Of a DNA stretch of 64,000 nt, positions 12,227-23,676 are shown piece by piece. The position numbers were made by a program, and so were the translations under genes. A model generated the notes under the pieces. That model had not been told where the DNA came from. It saw nothing but the letters and a program-made list of their open reading frames with translations, and did not search any database. The stretch is from Gymnopilus junonius (Eukaryota > Basidiomycota > Agaricomycetes > Agaricales > Galerinaceae). Location of the stretch: contig JADNYJ010000175.1 in the NCBI GenBank assembly GCA_015501075.1, positions 1-64,000 on the forward strand, read 5' to 3'. The first letter of the stretch is position 1; the number at the start of each line of letters is the position of its first letter.

Positions 12227-12752
12227 TTATGCGTCCCAGTCAGGTTCCTGCTTGATCTTCACTTCTGCATCTTGAGGAAATTTCCCGCCAATAAAAGAAA
12301 ATATCTTCGTGACGAAATTGTAGCCTTGTCCTTGCCCTTCTTTGTCGACTTTTTTCCCTTTGTCGGCGTAGCATCAGAGGTTGGGGCAAGACGGTCACGT
12401 ATATTGTAGTTCGGGTCCCAAGGAGGGTAGGCTTTGTTAGCTTCTTCTTTCGAACAAATCTCATATTCGGGTCCAGGGTCCATGAAGAAGAATCTTATTC
12501 TTTTCCCCGTTACTTTGTGGCGCGCCACTACTGGTTTTTTCAATTGCCTTCCACTGGCTGATCCCTTAAGTCCACTATCTGCATCTTTCGCATCTATTTC
12601 AAGAGCAGCAGAGGTCGAGGGGGCAACTGGCTCTGCAGAATTCCGAGAAGATTCCACATCCGATAGATCGTATCATAAGAAACTGGCGTTAGAGAGGGTG
12701 AAGATAACATTGCGATGTCTGATTCGACTGACATGCGATAATTGTCGTTCAT
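12227..12752 (-). CDS. Unknown basic/acidic nuclear-type protein with possible frameshifts
   Basis: ATG at 12752 (MNDNYRMSVESDIAML). The main open block (12259-12657) contains ARHKVTGKRIRFFFMDPGPE and EEANKAYPPWDPNYNIRDRL, then a Lys-rich tail. A second frame continues from the Lys-rich stretch near 12345 as FSFIGGKFPQDAE..VKIKQEPDWDA to TAA at 12227-12229. The three frames fit one gene if single bases are missing near 12665 and in the A/G run near 12348. The tail contains IKQE, which fits the sumoylation consensus psi-K-x-E. No family recognised. Alternative: the ORF at 12259-12657 is complete by itself. Confidence 0.45.
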
Positions 12753-13020
12753 GGTGGTAAGCTGATCAGTTGAGTTGCGCGAGAGCAGTATAGCGATTGG
12801 CCGAAAGGACGTAGGTCTATTTTATAGGGAACGCTGACAAAAGACAGGCCAAATCTTTGTCACCTTGGCGCCACCCTTGTCGTTATTGTTATGAATTTCA
12901 AGTGGATCAATCACCTGTGGACCATCTTCAGTTTTTTTGTTTTTTTTTTTTGAACACGACACATGATGGCTTGCCAGAAGAATTAAGAATGGCGATGCCA
13001 GATCCCATCCAGCAAACCTT

Positions 13021-13543
13021 TGTGGAGCTTGCGCTCCGGTTGCGCACGGAATTAGTCATTTTCATGCTCATAACGGATGCATGAAGATCCAGGAATTGAA
13101 TGGTCGCTAGACGACCACAGGCAAGTTATTCCACCACTCAATTCATTTTATTTTTAGACACCTATGCATCAACTAACAGGCGCTCGTCGATCTCTCGTTG
13201 TCGAGCTCCCTACTTAAAAAGGACTCTCTGAGTCATTTCTATCTCTTCATCTTTATCCCTTCGAAATTTTTAAAAGAAAATTTATTAGCTAGTTAGGTAT
13301 AAAAACCTGTAGTAGCTAGTCTTTTCTTTAGCTCGTATTCGGAGGATTTAGCTCACCCTCACATTTACATTCTGCCCCGAGTTTGGCAGCAAGCAGAGTC
13401 GCAAGTTCAGACTCACATTTATTATTCAAATTCTCTATCTACCTACGGAATTGTTTGGGTAGCGACTGACGGAGTCACCGCCTTACTCTGCCCTTCGATT
13501 TCCCTCGTCTTATACCGTTCCCACACAGAACGGGTTATTTACA
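13021..13543 (+). repeat. 5' LTR
   Basis: 523 bp, TGTGGAGC...TTACA. It begins with a GGAGC..GCTCC hairpin. Roughly ten differences from the 3' LTR were seen by eye, so the insertion is fairly recent. Confidence 0.85.
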
Positions 13544-15690
13544 ACTGGAGCCCACCGCGAGGGGGTTCTAGACAATTCCGACCCTTCACATTTCCAACCC
13601 ATACCTAAACCTCCTACCAAATCCATGAACTGGCGCCGTGTCGTCTCGAAGTTCACCTAGCAAGGACGTCAGGCAAGCATAAAGATGCTGTCAGACACCT
13701 TACCTCTAAACTCAATACTCCTGCTACCCCGGCATCACGAAGCTGCTCCACATTTTGATGGCCAGCCATCATCTCTCCTACGTTATCTAAACGGAATCTA
13801 CAAAGCAGGAGGGCGAGTAATTTTTCAGATCAGGAAATAATTCAAAGCGCAATCTTTTACACACCAGATAATGACTACGACCTCTGGGACTTAATGCCAG
13901 AAGCCATGGGAGACAACTGGGATGTTTTCAAAGCAAAGATCCTTGACTTGTACCCAGGTGCGAGGAAGACCAAAAATATTCATTCATGATCTCGTAATGA
14001 TCATCGAGGAGAATGTCAAGAAACCTATACGAGATGCTGATCAGTTCGGCAAATATTACCGGAGATTTATACGAGTCTCCATGTACCTCGAAAGTAAATC
14101 AAGACTCACCAATCATGAAGCGGCCAGATTATTCCTCCAAGGCTTTCACGTTGATTTTAGGGTGCAGGTGCAGTATCAACTTCGCCTCAAGAATCCAGAC
14201 CATCACGACAATGATCCGTGGATGCTCAAAGAAGTCTCTAATGCGCTATGCTCGTTGTCGATCCGAGGTCCATCAACAAGCAAGTTCTATCAATGTCCAA
14301 AGAAGAATCAGGGCATATGCAAGGGATCAACGAGGACTCAAAAAAATCGTACCAGTCATGCATGAATAATGGATCCAATATCATCCAATCTGCCACAGAA
14401 ACTGTAATCAGAGAACAGTCGACTCCTTACAATGCTCCGAGATAGCAGGGAATTTGACTGCCGAAGTCTTGAATGAAATGCCTGCAGTCCACAACTCATT
14501 GCGATGCAACTGTTTCGACAGTAGTCCATGAAGAGTTGCAATCTACACCTGCTATAGAAGCACGAACACCGTTAACCACCATTGTTCATGATGAAGTAGA
14601 TAAGACCCACCAGGAAGCAAGTGACCAAAATGTAACCTCATCTCTCCTTCCAACCACATCCACCATCCTTCCAATCCAATGTGCTGCAAACAGTGATGCA
14701 GAAGTGATGATGTCCACCAGTGTGCACAAAAAAGATGTTGAGTGCGCCGAGGAGATGGAGGTACACGTCCAAGAGAGATTCACGGTCGTGACAGCCAAAA
14801 CGTCTCATGCACCCCACATTCTAAAAATAGTATCCGATGTTTTCGACCTAGTTCTCGAAACTCGACTTGCTAACGACATTGCAAGAGAGGAAATTCCAAT
14901 TCTGGAGAAATATCATCTATCTGATACTGAGGTCCCCATCAAGCACTCAGAGAATAGTGATGATTCTCGCCTCAAGCTTACCAAGCATGGTACTTATATC
15001 ACCTTCGTCAACTCGCCATTTTTTCGCTTTCCAGTAATTCACGGAAATTCAAACTTCTATTACAGAGGATCGAGTCCATTCCTGAAATCCAAAGGTGTAT
15101 TATAGGCAGGGTAGTCCTCCACATATAAGACTCCTTCCTCTATATTTGACAAGGACAACCCAATGTCGCACGGCCCAAGCCCGGCAACCAACTTTGAAGC
15201 AGGCATCAAAGTCCACTTCAAATCTGTGATTCCAAATCAGGAGAAAGACATTACTACATCCACCTTGGCCATCATATGGTTATGTTCGATGTTCCTCTGG
15301 GCAATTAGCTTCGCTCGGAAAATTAGCTTCGCTCGGAATATTCACCATGAAGATCATCCTGGAAGCCAATCTTCAAAAGTCTCTGGGAGACCAGGAGCTC
15401 GTGCTCCAAAACTTACAGGTCATTCATTGGCTGTTAACAATATTCAAGATCACAATGCAAAAATTCGATATATATTACAACTCGAAAGGATCATGTCCAT
15501 TATCTACTCCGTTTTCGACATCAATCTTCTTCCTAAAATTTCGGCATTCACCTCCGGAATGCTACATTTCAGCTCGATTTTAAAAGCCCATTATTCCAAT
15601 TCCATATGCTTCAAGATTTCAAGCCACCCCGCTTTGCTCTTCTCCAGCAGACATCGACACGGAGGTCGATATTTAAAAGTCTCTGGGAGA

Positions 15691-16214
15691 TGTGGAGCTT
15701 GCGCTCCGGTTGCACACGGAATTAGTCATTTTCATGCTCCCAATGGATGCATGAAGATCCAGGAATTGAATGGTCACTAGATGACCACAGGCAAGTTATT
15801 CCACCACTCAATTCATTTTATTTTTAGAACCTATGCATCAACTAACAGGCGCTTGTCGATCTCTCGTTGTCGAGCTCCCTACTTAAAAAGGACTCTCTGA
15901 GTCATTTCTATCTCTTCATCTTTATCCCTTCGAAATTTTTAAAAGAAAATTTATTAGCTAGTTAGGTATAAAAACCTGTAGTAGCTAGTCTTTTCTTCAG
16001 CTCGTATTCAGAGGATTTAGCTCACCCTCACATTTACATTCTGCCCCGAGTTTGGCAGCAAGCAGAGTCGCAAGTTCAGACTCACATTTATTATTCAAAT
16101 TCTCTATCTACCTACAGAATTGTTTGGGTAGCGACTGACGGAGTCACCGCCTTACTCTGCCCTTCGGATTTCCCCTCGTCTTATACCGTTCCCACACAGA
16201 ACGGGTTATTTACA
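15691..16214 (+). repeat. 3' LTR
   Basis: 524 bp, the direct repeat of 13021-13543. It is preceded by AAAAGTCTCTGGGAGA (15675-15690), the likely polypurine tract. The same 16-mer followed by a similar hairpin, GGAGCTCGTGCTCC, also occurs at 15375-15407 inside the element. Confidence 0.85.
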
Positions 16215-16728
16215 CCTTTTGAAAACAACGACAACTGGCTACGCCGGCCCGGGGTTGCGACAAGGTGTGGCTGTGAAATTGAGCAGTGAGCACCGAGTTT
16301 TTACTGCGACCACCATCACGTCAGTGCAATTCAGAATGTCCTCTCTAAATATTCTTACTCTTCAGCGTCCAAATGATGCTGTTGCCCTGCATAAATATCC
16401 CCTGAACACTCTTCTACGCAGCTTGGGCATCTTTCAGAATCGTGGTTATGGATGAAGATTGGTGGATCAATGATAGATGTCGGTGAGTATCAACCTATTT
16501 ACGTTGCTATTCCTGTGAGGTAGTCATTCAGTAGAAATACAGTATCGTCATGAATACTTCTATCAGTCAACCGTAACTGTAGGCTGTTCTATCCACAATG
16601 AACACCGGTATGCAATTTACCGTTTTTACCTCGATCCCATTCTTGTCTTATATGTTAAACACCCACAGGATCGCTTCTTTCTCTTGCTATCATCCGTGAA
16701 ACGAGACATATCTGAATCCCCCCTTCAA
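16215..16728. promoter_or_regulatory. Presumed promoter of the intact GMC oxidase, bordered by the LTR element
   Basis: 514 bp between the 3' LTR and the GMC start. A 78-codon ORF at 16219-16455 is not supported by homology. The adjacent retroelement may influence expression; this is inference only. Confidence 0.3.
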
Positions 16729-19477
16729 ATGCCGTTCGTCAAGGTTGACGATGTTTCGCGAAAGTCCTTTGACTATATAATCATGGGTGGCGGCGTATGT
16801 TTAGCAATCTTTTCGTGGTGTCGACCTAGGAATTCATTTACGTCTTGACTTGGTCAGACTGCTGGACTCACAGCTGCAGCTCGTTTGACAGAGGATCCGT
16901 CTGTCACCGTCCTTGTATTAGAAGCGGGACCTGTTGAGAACTTGGGCGACTCTAAAATCGACCTACCGGCTCAGTTTGGTCACACACTGGGAAATCCGCA
17001 AGTAAGGCGCTGTTATCTTTTCCCTGACAACTAGCTAACAAAAATATTCAAGTATGACTGGGCTTTCAAGACCGTGAAGCAGAAGCACGCCAATGACAAC
17101 CAATTCTTATGGGGGAGAGGAAAAGGATTAGGTATTTATTTCCAAGTCTCTTTCATTTTAATTGTGCTGAAAATCATCTCAGGTGGTAGCTCCGCGATCA
17201 ACTTCTTGGGCTGGGTAAAACCACCCGCTGCAGACATCGACGCCATTGAAAAGCTCGGCAACCCAGGATGGAATTGGGCAGATTATCAGAAGTACTCCCA
17301 AAGGTCGGAAACGTAAGCGAGTTCTTCTTTTCCTGCTGTGCTTAGCCTAAATGATCTTTATCCTATTTTAGAGCACATTTGCCTGCTCAAGAACAAAAGG
17401 CCTTGTACCCGCATACATACACTGCTGAGTTCGGGGGAACGTCGGGGCCTGTGCAAGTCTCCATACCACCTCATGTCCATACCATAGATAAAATATTCCA
17501 GCCGACGATGCTCAACGTTGGATTGAAGAGAATTGATGATCCATATGGCGGTGATGTAAGTTTTCTTTTGTCATTGGCAGGCCATCCTAAACAGCTCCCT
17601 CATTCCGCAGATTACTGGGACGTGGATGACATCTTCCACGATCGACCCTAAGACCTGGATTCGCTCCTACGCTGCTTCCGCTTATTTACTTCCGAACCTT
17701 AATCGTCCTAATCTCAAGGTAAGTGGATTTGACCATTAAGCTTCTCCTATGTTCATCTAAGGCTTTGAAGGTTCTCACCAGTGTATTAATCTCTCGTGTC
17801 GAATTCGATGAGATTAATGCAGACAGGAAACGAGTAGCAACTGGAGTTGATTTTGTTCATAGCGGGGTAACGCATAGTGCATTCATAAATAAAGAGGTCA
17901 TTCTCAGTACCGGGTGAGTCTTTACTACTCGACAACAAAAAGTGCGGCATTTTGACTGCTAGGTGCAGAGCTATTAAGTCCCCTCAGATTCTGGAATTAT
18001 CTGGGATTGGGCAGCCTGAAATTCTTTCGAAAATAGGAGTTGACCTCGTGGTTGACCTTCCGGGTGTTGGAGAGAATGTACAAGAGCACACCATTGTTGG
18101 CATACCACATGAGCTAACACCTGGTCCTAACCACGAGACTTTGGATCTGCTGCGTGATCCAGGCTACTTTTCTAAAGCTACGGAACTCCAGTTGAGTAAA
18201 AATAATATGCGCATATTTCTGGCAATGTTCAAAATTAATTCAGTTCATATTTAGCGCTGCTGGAAAGGGTCTGCTGCGCTTCGGGGTTACCTCTGCTGCA
18301 TATTTTCCCTTCTCCATTATTAACTGGAAAGAGTTCCCTGTGTTGATCGACAATTTGGAAGCCGAATTAGCCACCCAACAGAAAAGTGGAATGCTCCCGC
18401 CTGGTTTGGAGGAACAATTTCGCATTCAAATTTCCGCTCTTCGGGATAACGCTATCCCTGATTGCGAAATTCTTTGTTTTCCAGGATTAAACTCCAGGAA
18501 AGGTCCGCTATTTTATTTCTATGCGGTGTGAATTCTCTTGACTGAGCTTGAAAATTCTCAGTCCTCCCGGAAGCGAACAAATCCTATGTCACTCCGATGG
18601 TGTTATTGAATCACCCCTTTTCGCGAGGAACTATTGTGAGTATCCTCGTATTGTGCAGTATAACTATGGATAACGAATATTCTAGCATGCGGAAAGCTCA
18701 GACCCAGCTGCCCCTCCTGTCATTGACCCCCACTATTTCGAAAACAAATTTGGTGTGTCACCCAGATGTACATCTTTGTCAACCTCCGTCTCTTACTTTT
18801 TTATAGACCTTGAAGTTCTACTCCAACAAATTAAATTTGTCTGCAGCTTGAAAGACGTTGAACCTTGGAAATCCGGTGTGCTTCGTGAAGTGACGCCTGG
18901 CCCAAACTGCATGTCTGATGATGATCTCCGGGGTAAACCCTTTGTCGTCTTCGGTGTCAGTTGACTCAATCCTTGCAATTACTGTCCGAAAGACTTCATT
19001 AAAAATAATGTGTCGAGCTCATGGCGTATGTTGATATTATCGGGCGTTTCTGGAACACAGAGGCTGATTAGTTATAGACACTATCGGAAGTTGCTCTATG
19101 CTTCCACGAAATAAACGGGGTGTAGTCGACCCCGAACTGAAGGTCAGTAAAGCATGTTTCATAAGGTACCTGTAGGTCCGTAATCTCGATTTATTCAATA
19201 CAGGTATATGGCACCAGTAATTTAAGAATAGCAGATCTATCCGTCGTGCCTCTTCACATTGCTGCGCACACCCAAGGTCAGACGTTCTAAAATAACGCCC
19301 AAATTTAGCTGACCCGAATATTCGACTGTAACCAGCCACCGCCTACGTCATTGGCGAGAAAGGTGGGTCCAAGTTCACGTCTTTTCATGTTCTTTGGTTG
19401 ACACATCAATAGTTGCGGACATCATTAAAGCTACACCATCATATTCCATGAATTCTATGTGCTCCGCGGAGAGTTGA
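16729..19477 (+). CDS. GMC oxidoreductase (aryl-alcohol-oxidase type), intact
   Basis: A FAD-dependent glucose-methanol-choline oxidase that oxidises an alcohol while reducing O2 to H2O2. ATG at 16729, about 15 exons, stop at 19475-19477, roughly 600 residues. Exons read, in order: FAD-binding block (DYIIMGGG, then [10 protein letters not shown]), [108 protein letters not shown] with the catalytic His, [20 protein letters not shown] and [14 protein letters not shown] with the second active-site His. Every splice junction I tested keeps frame. No N-terminal signal peptide is evident, so secretion is uncertain. Its closest relative in the window is the dead copy at 0.4-6.7 kb. Exact substrate unknown. 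Confidence 0.88.
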
Positions 19478-19699
19478 AGATAATCTTGCCGGTAGACAAA
19501 TTATGACGGCGCTGAGAAGTTGCAGACAAGTTAGAGGAGAATTAGCACCTTGTCGTGCTTTCGTTGGGAACTGGTGGATTTGGTATTCTCAGAATTTTTA
19601 ATTCATGTAGCGGTCAATAGGATACTATTTGACTCTATCGCTTTTTTACGTTCTCGCCGTGACTAGCACATTACTTATCGTTGACAAATTGTTGAATAC

Positions 19700-19847
19700 C
19701 ACACGGCGGGCCTACAAATGTCCAAACTGTGTCAAAATTAAGGACTCTTATATTACAAAATGCTCATTTTGAGCCATTTGCACTAAAGGAGTGGCTGATT
19801 TGGACAATACTGTATTAGCAGCTCAATAGCAGCTTGCCCGCCGTGTG
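19700..19847. mobile_element. MITE, 148 bp, with CACACGGCGGGC terminal inverted repeats
   Basis: A perfect 12-bp inverted repeat at 19700-19711 and 19836-19847 encloses an AT-rich core with weaker subterminal repeats (AAATGTCCAAACTGT and TTTGGACAATACTGT). No clear target duplication was found. It lies between the GMC oxidase and the peroxidase, about 190 bp upstream of the peroxidase start. Confidence 0.65.
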
Positions 19848-20034
19848 AGGAACAGGAACCACATTACCGATGTTTATGTAATTATTTGCTTCTGCTAAAA
19901 ATAGCTATCCCTTTCACGACTCTTTCCTTGATCATCATTTTCTCAGGCAAATTTTCAAGTCGTCTTGCCAGCCATCGCTCCGAAAGAATGAAAAGCCTTT
20001 GCTTGATATGACGCCTGGCATAGGTCTCTCCGCC

Positions 20035-21005
20035 ATGTCAGCTCCAAACCGCTCACCTTGCGAAGACCATGACTACAGGCCTTGCCCCCCCACTGGCTGT
20101 CGCTCTCCTTGCCCAGCTCTCAATACGCTTGCGAATCATGGTTATATGTTCGTTTATTTCAATAAGTTATGTCTTGGTTAAAATATAAAACCCTGCTTAG
20201 TTCCCGAGAAGGATATGGCCTGTCTTTCTTCGCGGTCGTCGACGCAATCGTCCGAGTATACAATCTGTCATACCCTATGGCAGGTTTTCTCGCACTGGTG
20301 GGCTTCCTCACCTGTGGTCGCATTTCCTTCGGGCGAGGAGTCCTGGACATCTCTCGAGATATCTTCACGAAACGATTCTGGATTCTCTTGGCCCTTTTCC
20401 CGCTCTTCCTTTTGTTGAAGTTTGTCGCTGCATTTGGTCCTCGCTTGGTCCTCGATCTGTCCTCTTTGTCGTTCCGCGGCGGTACCAAGATTACTCACGA
20501 TGCCTCTTTCGTACATCCAGATGGTGTATCATCGACTTCTCCACGCCCCAATCTCCTCGGAGGTCTGCTTGATTTTGCGTCAACACGACGAGGGCTGGAT
20601 GGAAAGCCACGAGATGGACTTGGACTCATGGACATCGCTCATTTTCACGTTCACCGCCTTAAAAATGCCCCGGCTTCTCTCAACGACATGCACTCTCAAA
20701 TTGCTTTGGGCGAATGCGCTTTGACCTGGGACGTCTTGCGGGGCCATCAGTGCTACGATGGGCCTGGCGAACATGATCGTAGCGCCTGTATGCTAAAAGG
20801 TCGCCTTGACGGTGTCATCCCCACGTCTCGACTGGAACAATGGTTTGGTCAGGAACGACTGCCAGATGGGTGGTGGGATTTCGAAGGTGTTCGTCCGGCA
20901 ACCCCGGTTGGACTCGTCAGTGCGACAGTTTTGGCTAATTCTGTTGGCAAGTTGGCTAGGAAGAGTTCCTGTGACTCCTGTCCCTCGTTACATACACCTT
21001 ACTAG
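20035..21005 (+). CDS. Heme-thiolate peroxidase (chloroperoxidase/peroxygenase family)
   Basis: A heme enzyme that uses H2O2 to oxidise or oxygenate organic compounds. Exons 20035-20147 and 20201-21005 (53-nt intron) give 305 aa in frame. SPCPALNTLANHGY carries the proximal heme Cys (Cys26). The usual EHD is THD here (residues 136-138, ITHDASFVHPD). Glu209 in LGECALTW is the likely acid-base residue. The C-terminal WFGQERLPDGWW block (positions in 20840-20880) is typical of the family. A 19-residue hydrophobic stretch (about 97-115) precedes THD. There is no signal peptide. An in-frame ATG at 20008 would add nine residues; I chose 20035 because its context (gccATG) is better. The GMC oxidase 0.56 kb upstream could provide its H2O2 (inference). 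Confidence 0.88.
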
Positions 21006-21783
21006 TCCGTTATGGCGTCAGGATGGGCATAGACCCGATCGATATTCCTCATATTAGTATATATATATTCAACGTTAATTTTGTCTTTCATAATGGTGGA
21101 GGGCACTTTAATGGAATGGGGCGAAGTTCAAGTTACCACAGAGGGTCCAAACCAGAAAGACTTCGCTCTGCCAGTTCATATGATCAAAATGATGTACAGA
21201 ATATTGGTTCAGACGATGTGTTATACTCGAGTAACAACTGTGAGGTTACAACAGGTGCTATCTAAGCTATCTAATAACAGGGTTCCTTGAGCAAGACAGA
21301 CTACAAGGGCATACACAACAAAAGGAAGCCTAGTCCCTGGTCCGGGCGTTCAATTTCTCAAGATGAAGAAGACGGCGGGTCCGTTCTTGAACAACGTGAC
21401 TTGATAACAGCCTCTTTCCAACGTTCCCTCTGTTTTTGGCCACCTTGAAAGCAGTTTGAACCTGTCCCGACGTATAGAGCACGTTCGTAGGTTCGTCCGC
21501 CAAATTAACCTAGTCTTCTAATTAGGACGGAACCCAGTTGGAGTGTAAGCGGAGGTCAGAAATTACTCTGGAACAATGTTGAGAAAAGGAATTCATATTA
21601 ACAGGTTTAGGTTCGTTGAACACACGTCAGTTCAAAACTTCTCAGGCGGTTCTCCACTTCACAGGGAATGAATGTTATTAAGTTCTTGTTCTTCCATGTT
21701 AGAAAACCTCACCACGCAAGCATAATAGGTCAAAAAATTCCATGGGCATGACTGTATTCAGTCTCCCCATCTTCTCTCAACAG
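21006..21783. other. Intergenic
   Basis: Short overlapping ORFs at 21023-21290 show no domain and no splice continuation. No repeat or RNA gene seen. Confidence 0.3.
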
Positions 21784-21832
21784 TCAGAGTTGTGCATCCG
21801 CCTTTCCCTCAAAGGAGTCTTTCATTACATGT

Positions 21833-22173
21833 CTGGATCTGCCGGAAAATGTCTCTCCTCGAGTTCTCATATCTCGCCTTCTCCTAGAGAATATGAAGCA
21901 ATAATAAAATATGTCAGGCTCGTCAGAAGCACTAAGAATCATACAATCCAACGTGATACATACCAATGTTAACGCCATAGTGGACGACTGTTCCTGGAAT
22001 ACAATGCAGGAAAAGAAGGTCGATCTTTTACCATCGGTTTTTGCCAACATTTTCCCGGAAACTTCCTCCGCAGCTAGATTGGCAAGCCGGAATTTGACAT
22101 CATCTAAAAATTCTGCGAGCGTACCTCGAACTCCATATTTACATATATAAGCGAATCCGGGGAATAACCCCAT
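21833..22173 (-). CDS. Possible unknown two-exon gene or gene fragment
   Basis: From ATG at 22173 the minus strand reads GTLAEFLDDVKFRLANLAAE and GKRSTFFSCIVFQEQSSTMA. A good donor (GTATGT) and acceptor (CTCTAG) about 80 nt apart then lead into EKARYENSRRDIFRQIQTCN before a stop near 21833. The sequence has a plausible helical, charged composition but I recognise no family. It may be the 3' part of a longer broken gene. Low confidence. Confidence 0.3.
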
Positions 22174-23560
22174 TTAATTAATCTCGCGGTACTTGTGATC
22201 CGCCCTATTATTAGTAGAAAGCTTCGACATTGAGATGTTCCGTTAAGTACATACTATTTTAAAGAGATGCGTTGAAGTAAGCAGCGGTCAGAGAAATAAT
22301 AGGACAGGCTTGGGCCCTAGTAATACCAACTCAGCTATATAACTCGGTAGGAAGACCATGTTTTCTAGAATTCCAGACTTTAGTCCTTGACCAAGGGACG
22401 GAGCGAAATGCTTAGTTTCTACACCTAGACTACACGGCACCGTCAGCGTGGACGAAAGTCGCTGATTTTAGATGTGGGGTTCTACCGCCGTGTGAGTCGA
22501 TGTGACTTACGTAGGGTTGTTTTGGCCTTATTTATTTTTAGAATTGCCAACGAGCTTGGACTTCATCCGCCGACACTCCACCTTCCTGTTGCAAGAACAC
22601 CGAATACACCCAGCTTGCTTGCTAGATGTTATACCGAGCTGAGAAATGTACTGTACCTGTCGGCAGTTTACACAGTGCAGAACCATCACGATGTTTCTAC
22701 GGTCGGTCTCCTGGAGTCTGGACGAACAATTAGGCCAGTAGCTTGGAGTATAGCCAACCTCAGCCTTGGTTTGATGGTAGAGCACGGTCTGTGCAAGCGT
22801 TATGGATTGAGTGTGTAGTCTAGAAGCTGACATGCACGTTTTACTTCAGCTCTCACCCGTCACAGAACTGCTAATAGCGACTCCTTTCAACTTCAAGCAG
22901 ACATGGAATCGTGCTTGCCTTCTCGTCGAAACTTGGGAAGTCGGACCACTGGAATCCCTGTTCTAAATGTGAAATGGTTTTCCTGGATCAAGACCGGTGA
23001 AACGGTACCCATCGTTTCGACGTTTCTAGACTTTGGCTCTCCAAACTTGAAACCAAGTAGGTCATTCACCTGTCTACTTTGTCATCTCTGTTCTGTTGCT
23101 TATTTTTGTTGGCTTGCTATTTTTAAGATGTATCATTTTTATTATGGCCATGCCTGGGAGGGAACATAATTCACAGTTCAGATGTCCCCATACCGAAGGC
23201 ATTAGTCGCAAAATAACGGCAATGCGTCGCAATTCTGATAAAATTTTGCATTCCGATTCGTCCAAAAAATCTGAGCCTCTTCCTGAATATAGTTTCCGAT
23301 ATAGACGGAGCTTTCTAAAGTTGTATCTATATTTCAGTGCAATTCGGCTCTTTTCTATGCAATAATCCTGATGAAGATAGACACGCAACTTGGATCTCAT
23401 CGCTCATTCTCTGGAGTCACACGTTCGTCATTGCCTTTTCGTCCGCGTTTTTGCCGTGGTACTTCTGAAATTCCAATTAGAATTCTGAGTCTACCGAAGC
23501 CAAAATTATCGCAGCGGTGAAATGTGGATCCTCTGGACTGTGGTTAGCTCCCAGGTAGCT
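22174..23560. other. Intergenic
   Basis: Several ORFs of 60-115 codons on both strands overlap each other without homology or splice support. A short CCGCCGTGTGAG at about 22486-22497 resembles one end of the MITE at 19700-19847 and may be a relic. Nothing else is recognised. Confidence 0.3.
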
Positions 23561-23563
23561 GGT

Positions 23564-23570
23564 TATAAAA
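23564..23570 (+). promoter_or_regulatory. TATA box of the His-rich secreted protein gene
   Basis: TATAAAA lies 107 bp upstream of the start codon at 23677, with pyrimidine-rich sequence between, as in strongly expressed basidiomycete genes. Confidence 0.5.
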
Positions 23571-23676
23571 GCTTGTCGGATTCCCTCAATCTCTTCAGTT
23601 GCATTGCACTCCTCGTTCTTATTCACCCTCATACATTTGCTCCGTCATTCAAAATTTTTTTTGAACAACTAGCACC

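Larger units (their letters stand above)
13021..16214 (+). mobile_element. Non-autonomous LTR retrotransposon (Ty3-type gag remnant, no pol)
   Basis: Two direct LTRs flank a 2147-bp interior. A candidate primer-binding site, TGGAGCCCACCGCG, starts two bases after the 5' LTR. CCTT flanks both ends, a possible 4-bp target duplication. The interior holds a decayed gag in several frames near 13720-14330 (APHFDGQPSSLLRYL; DNDYDLWDLMPEAMGDNWD; IRDADQFGKYYRRFIRVSMY), followed by long open but unrecognised stretches (14473-15105, 15163-15780). No protease, reverse transcriptase, RNase H or integrase motif is present. It must have been mobilised in trans or is internally deleted. Confidence 0.85.

Noticed and set aside
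20159..20516. Minus-strand Lys/Arg-rich ORFs opposite the heme-thiolate peroxidase
   Set aside because: The plus-strand frame carries the family motifs and a supported intron; the antisense frames have no homology.
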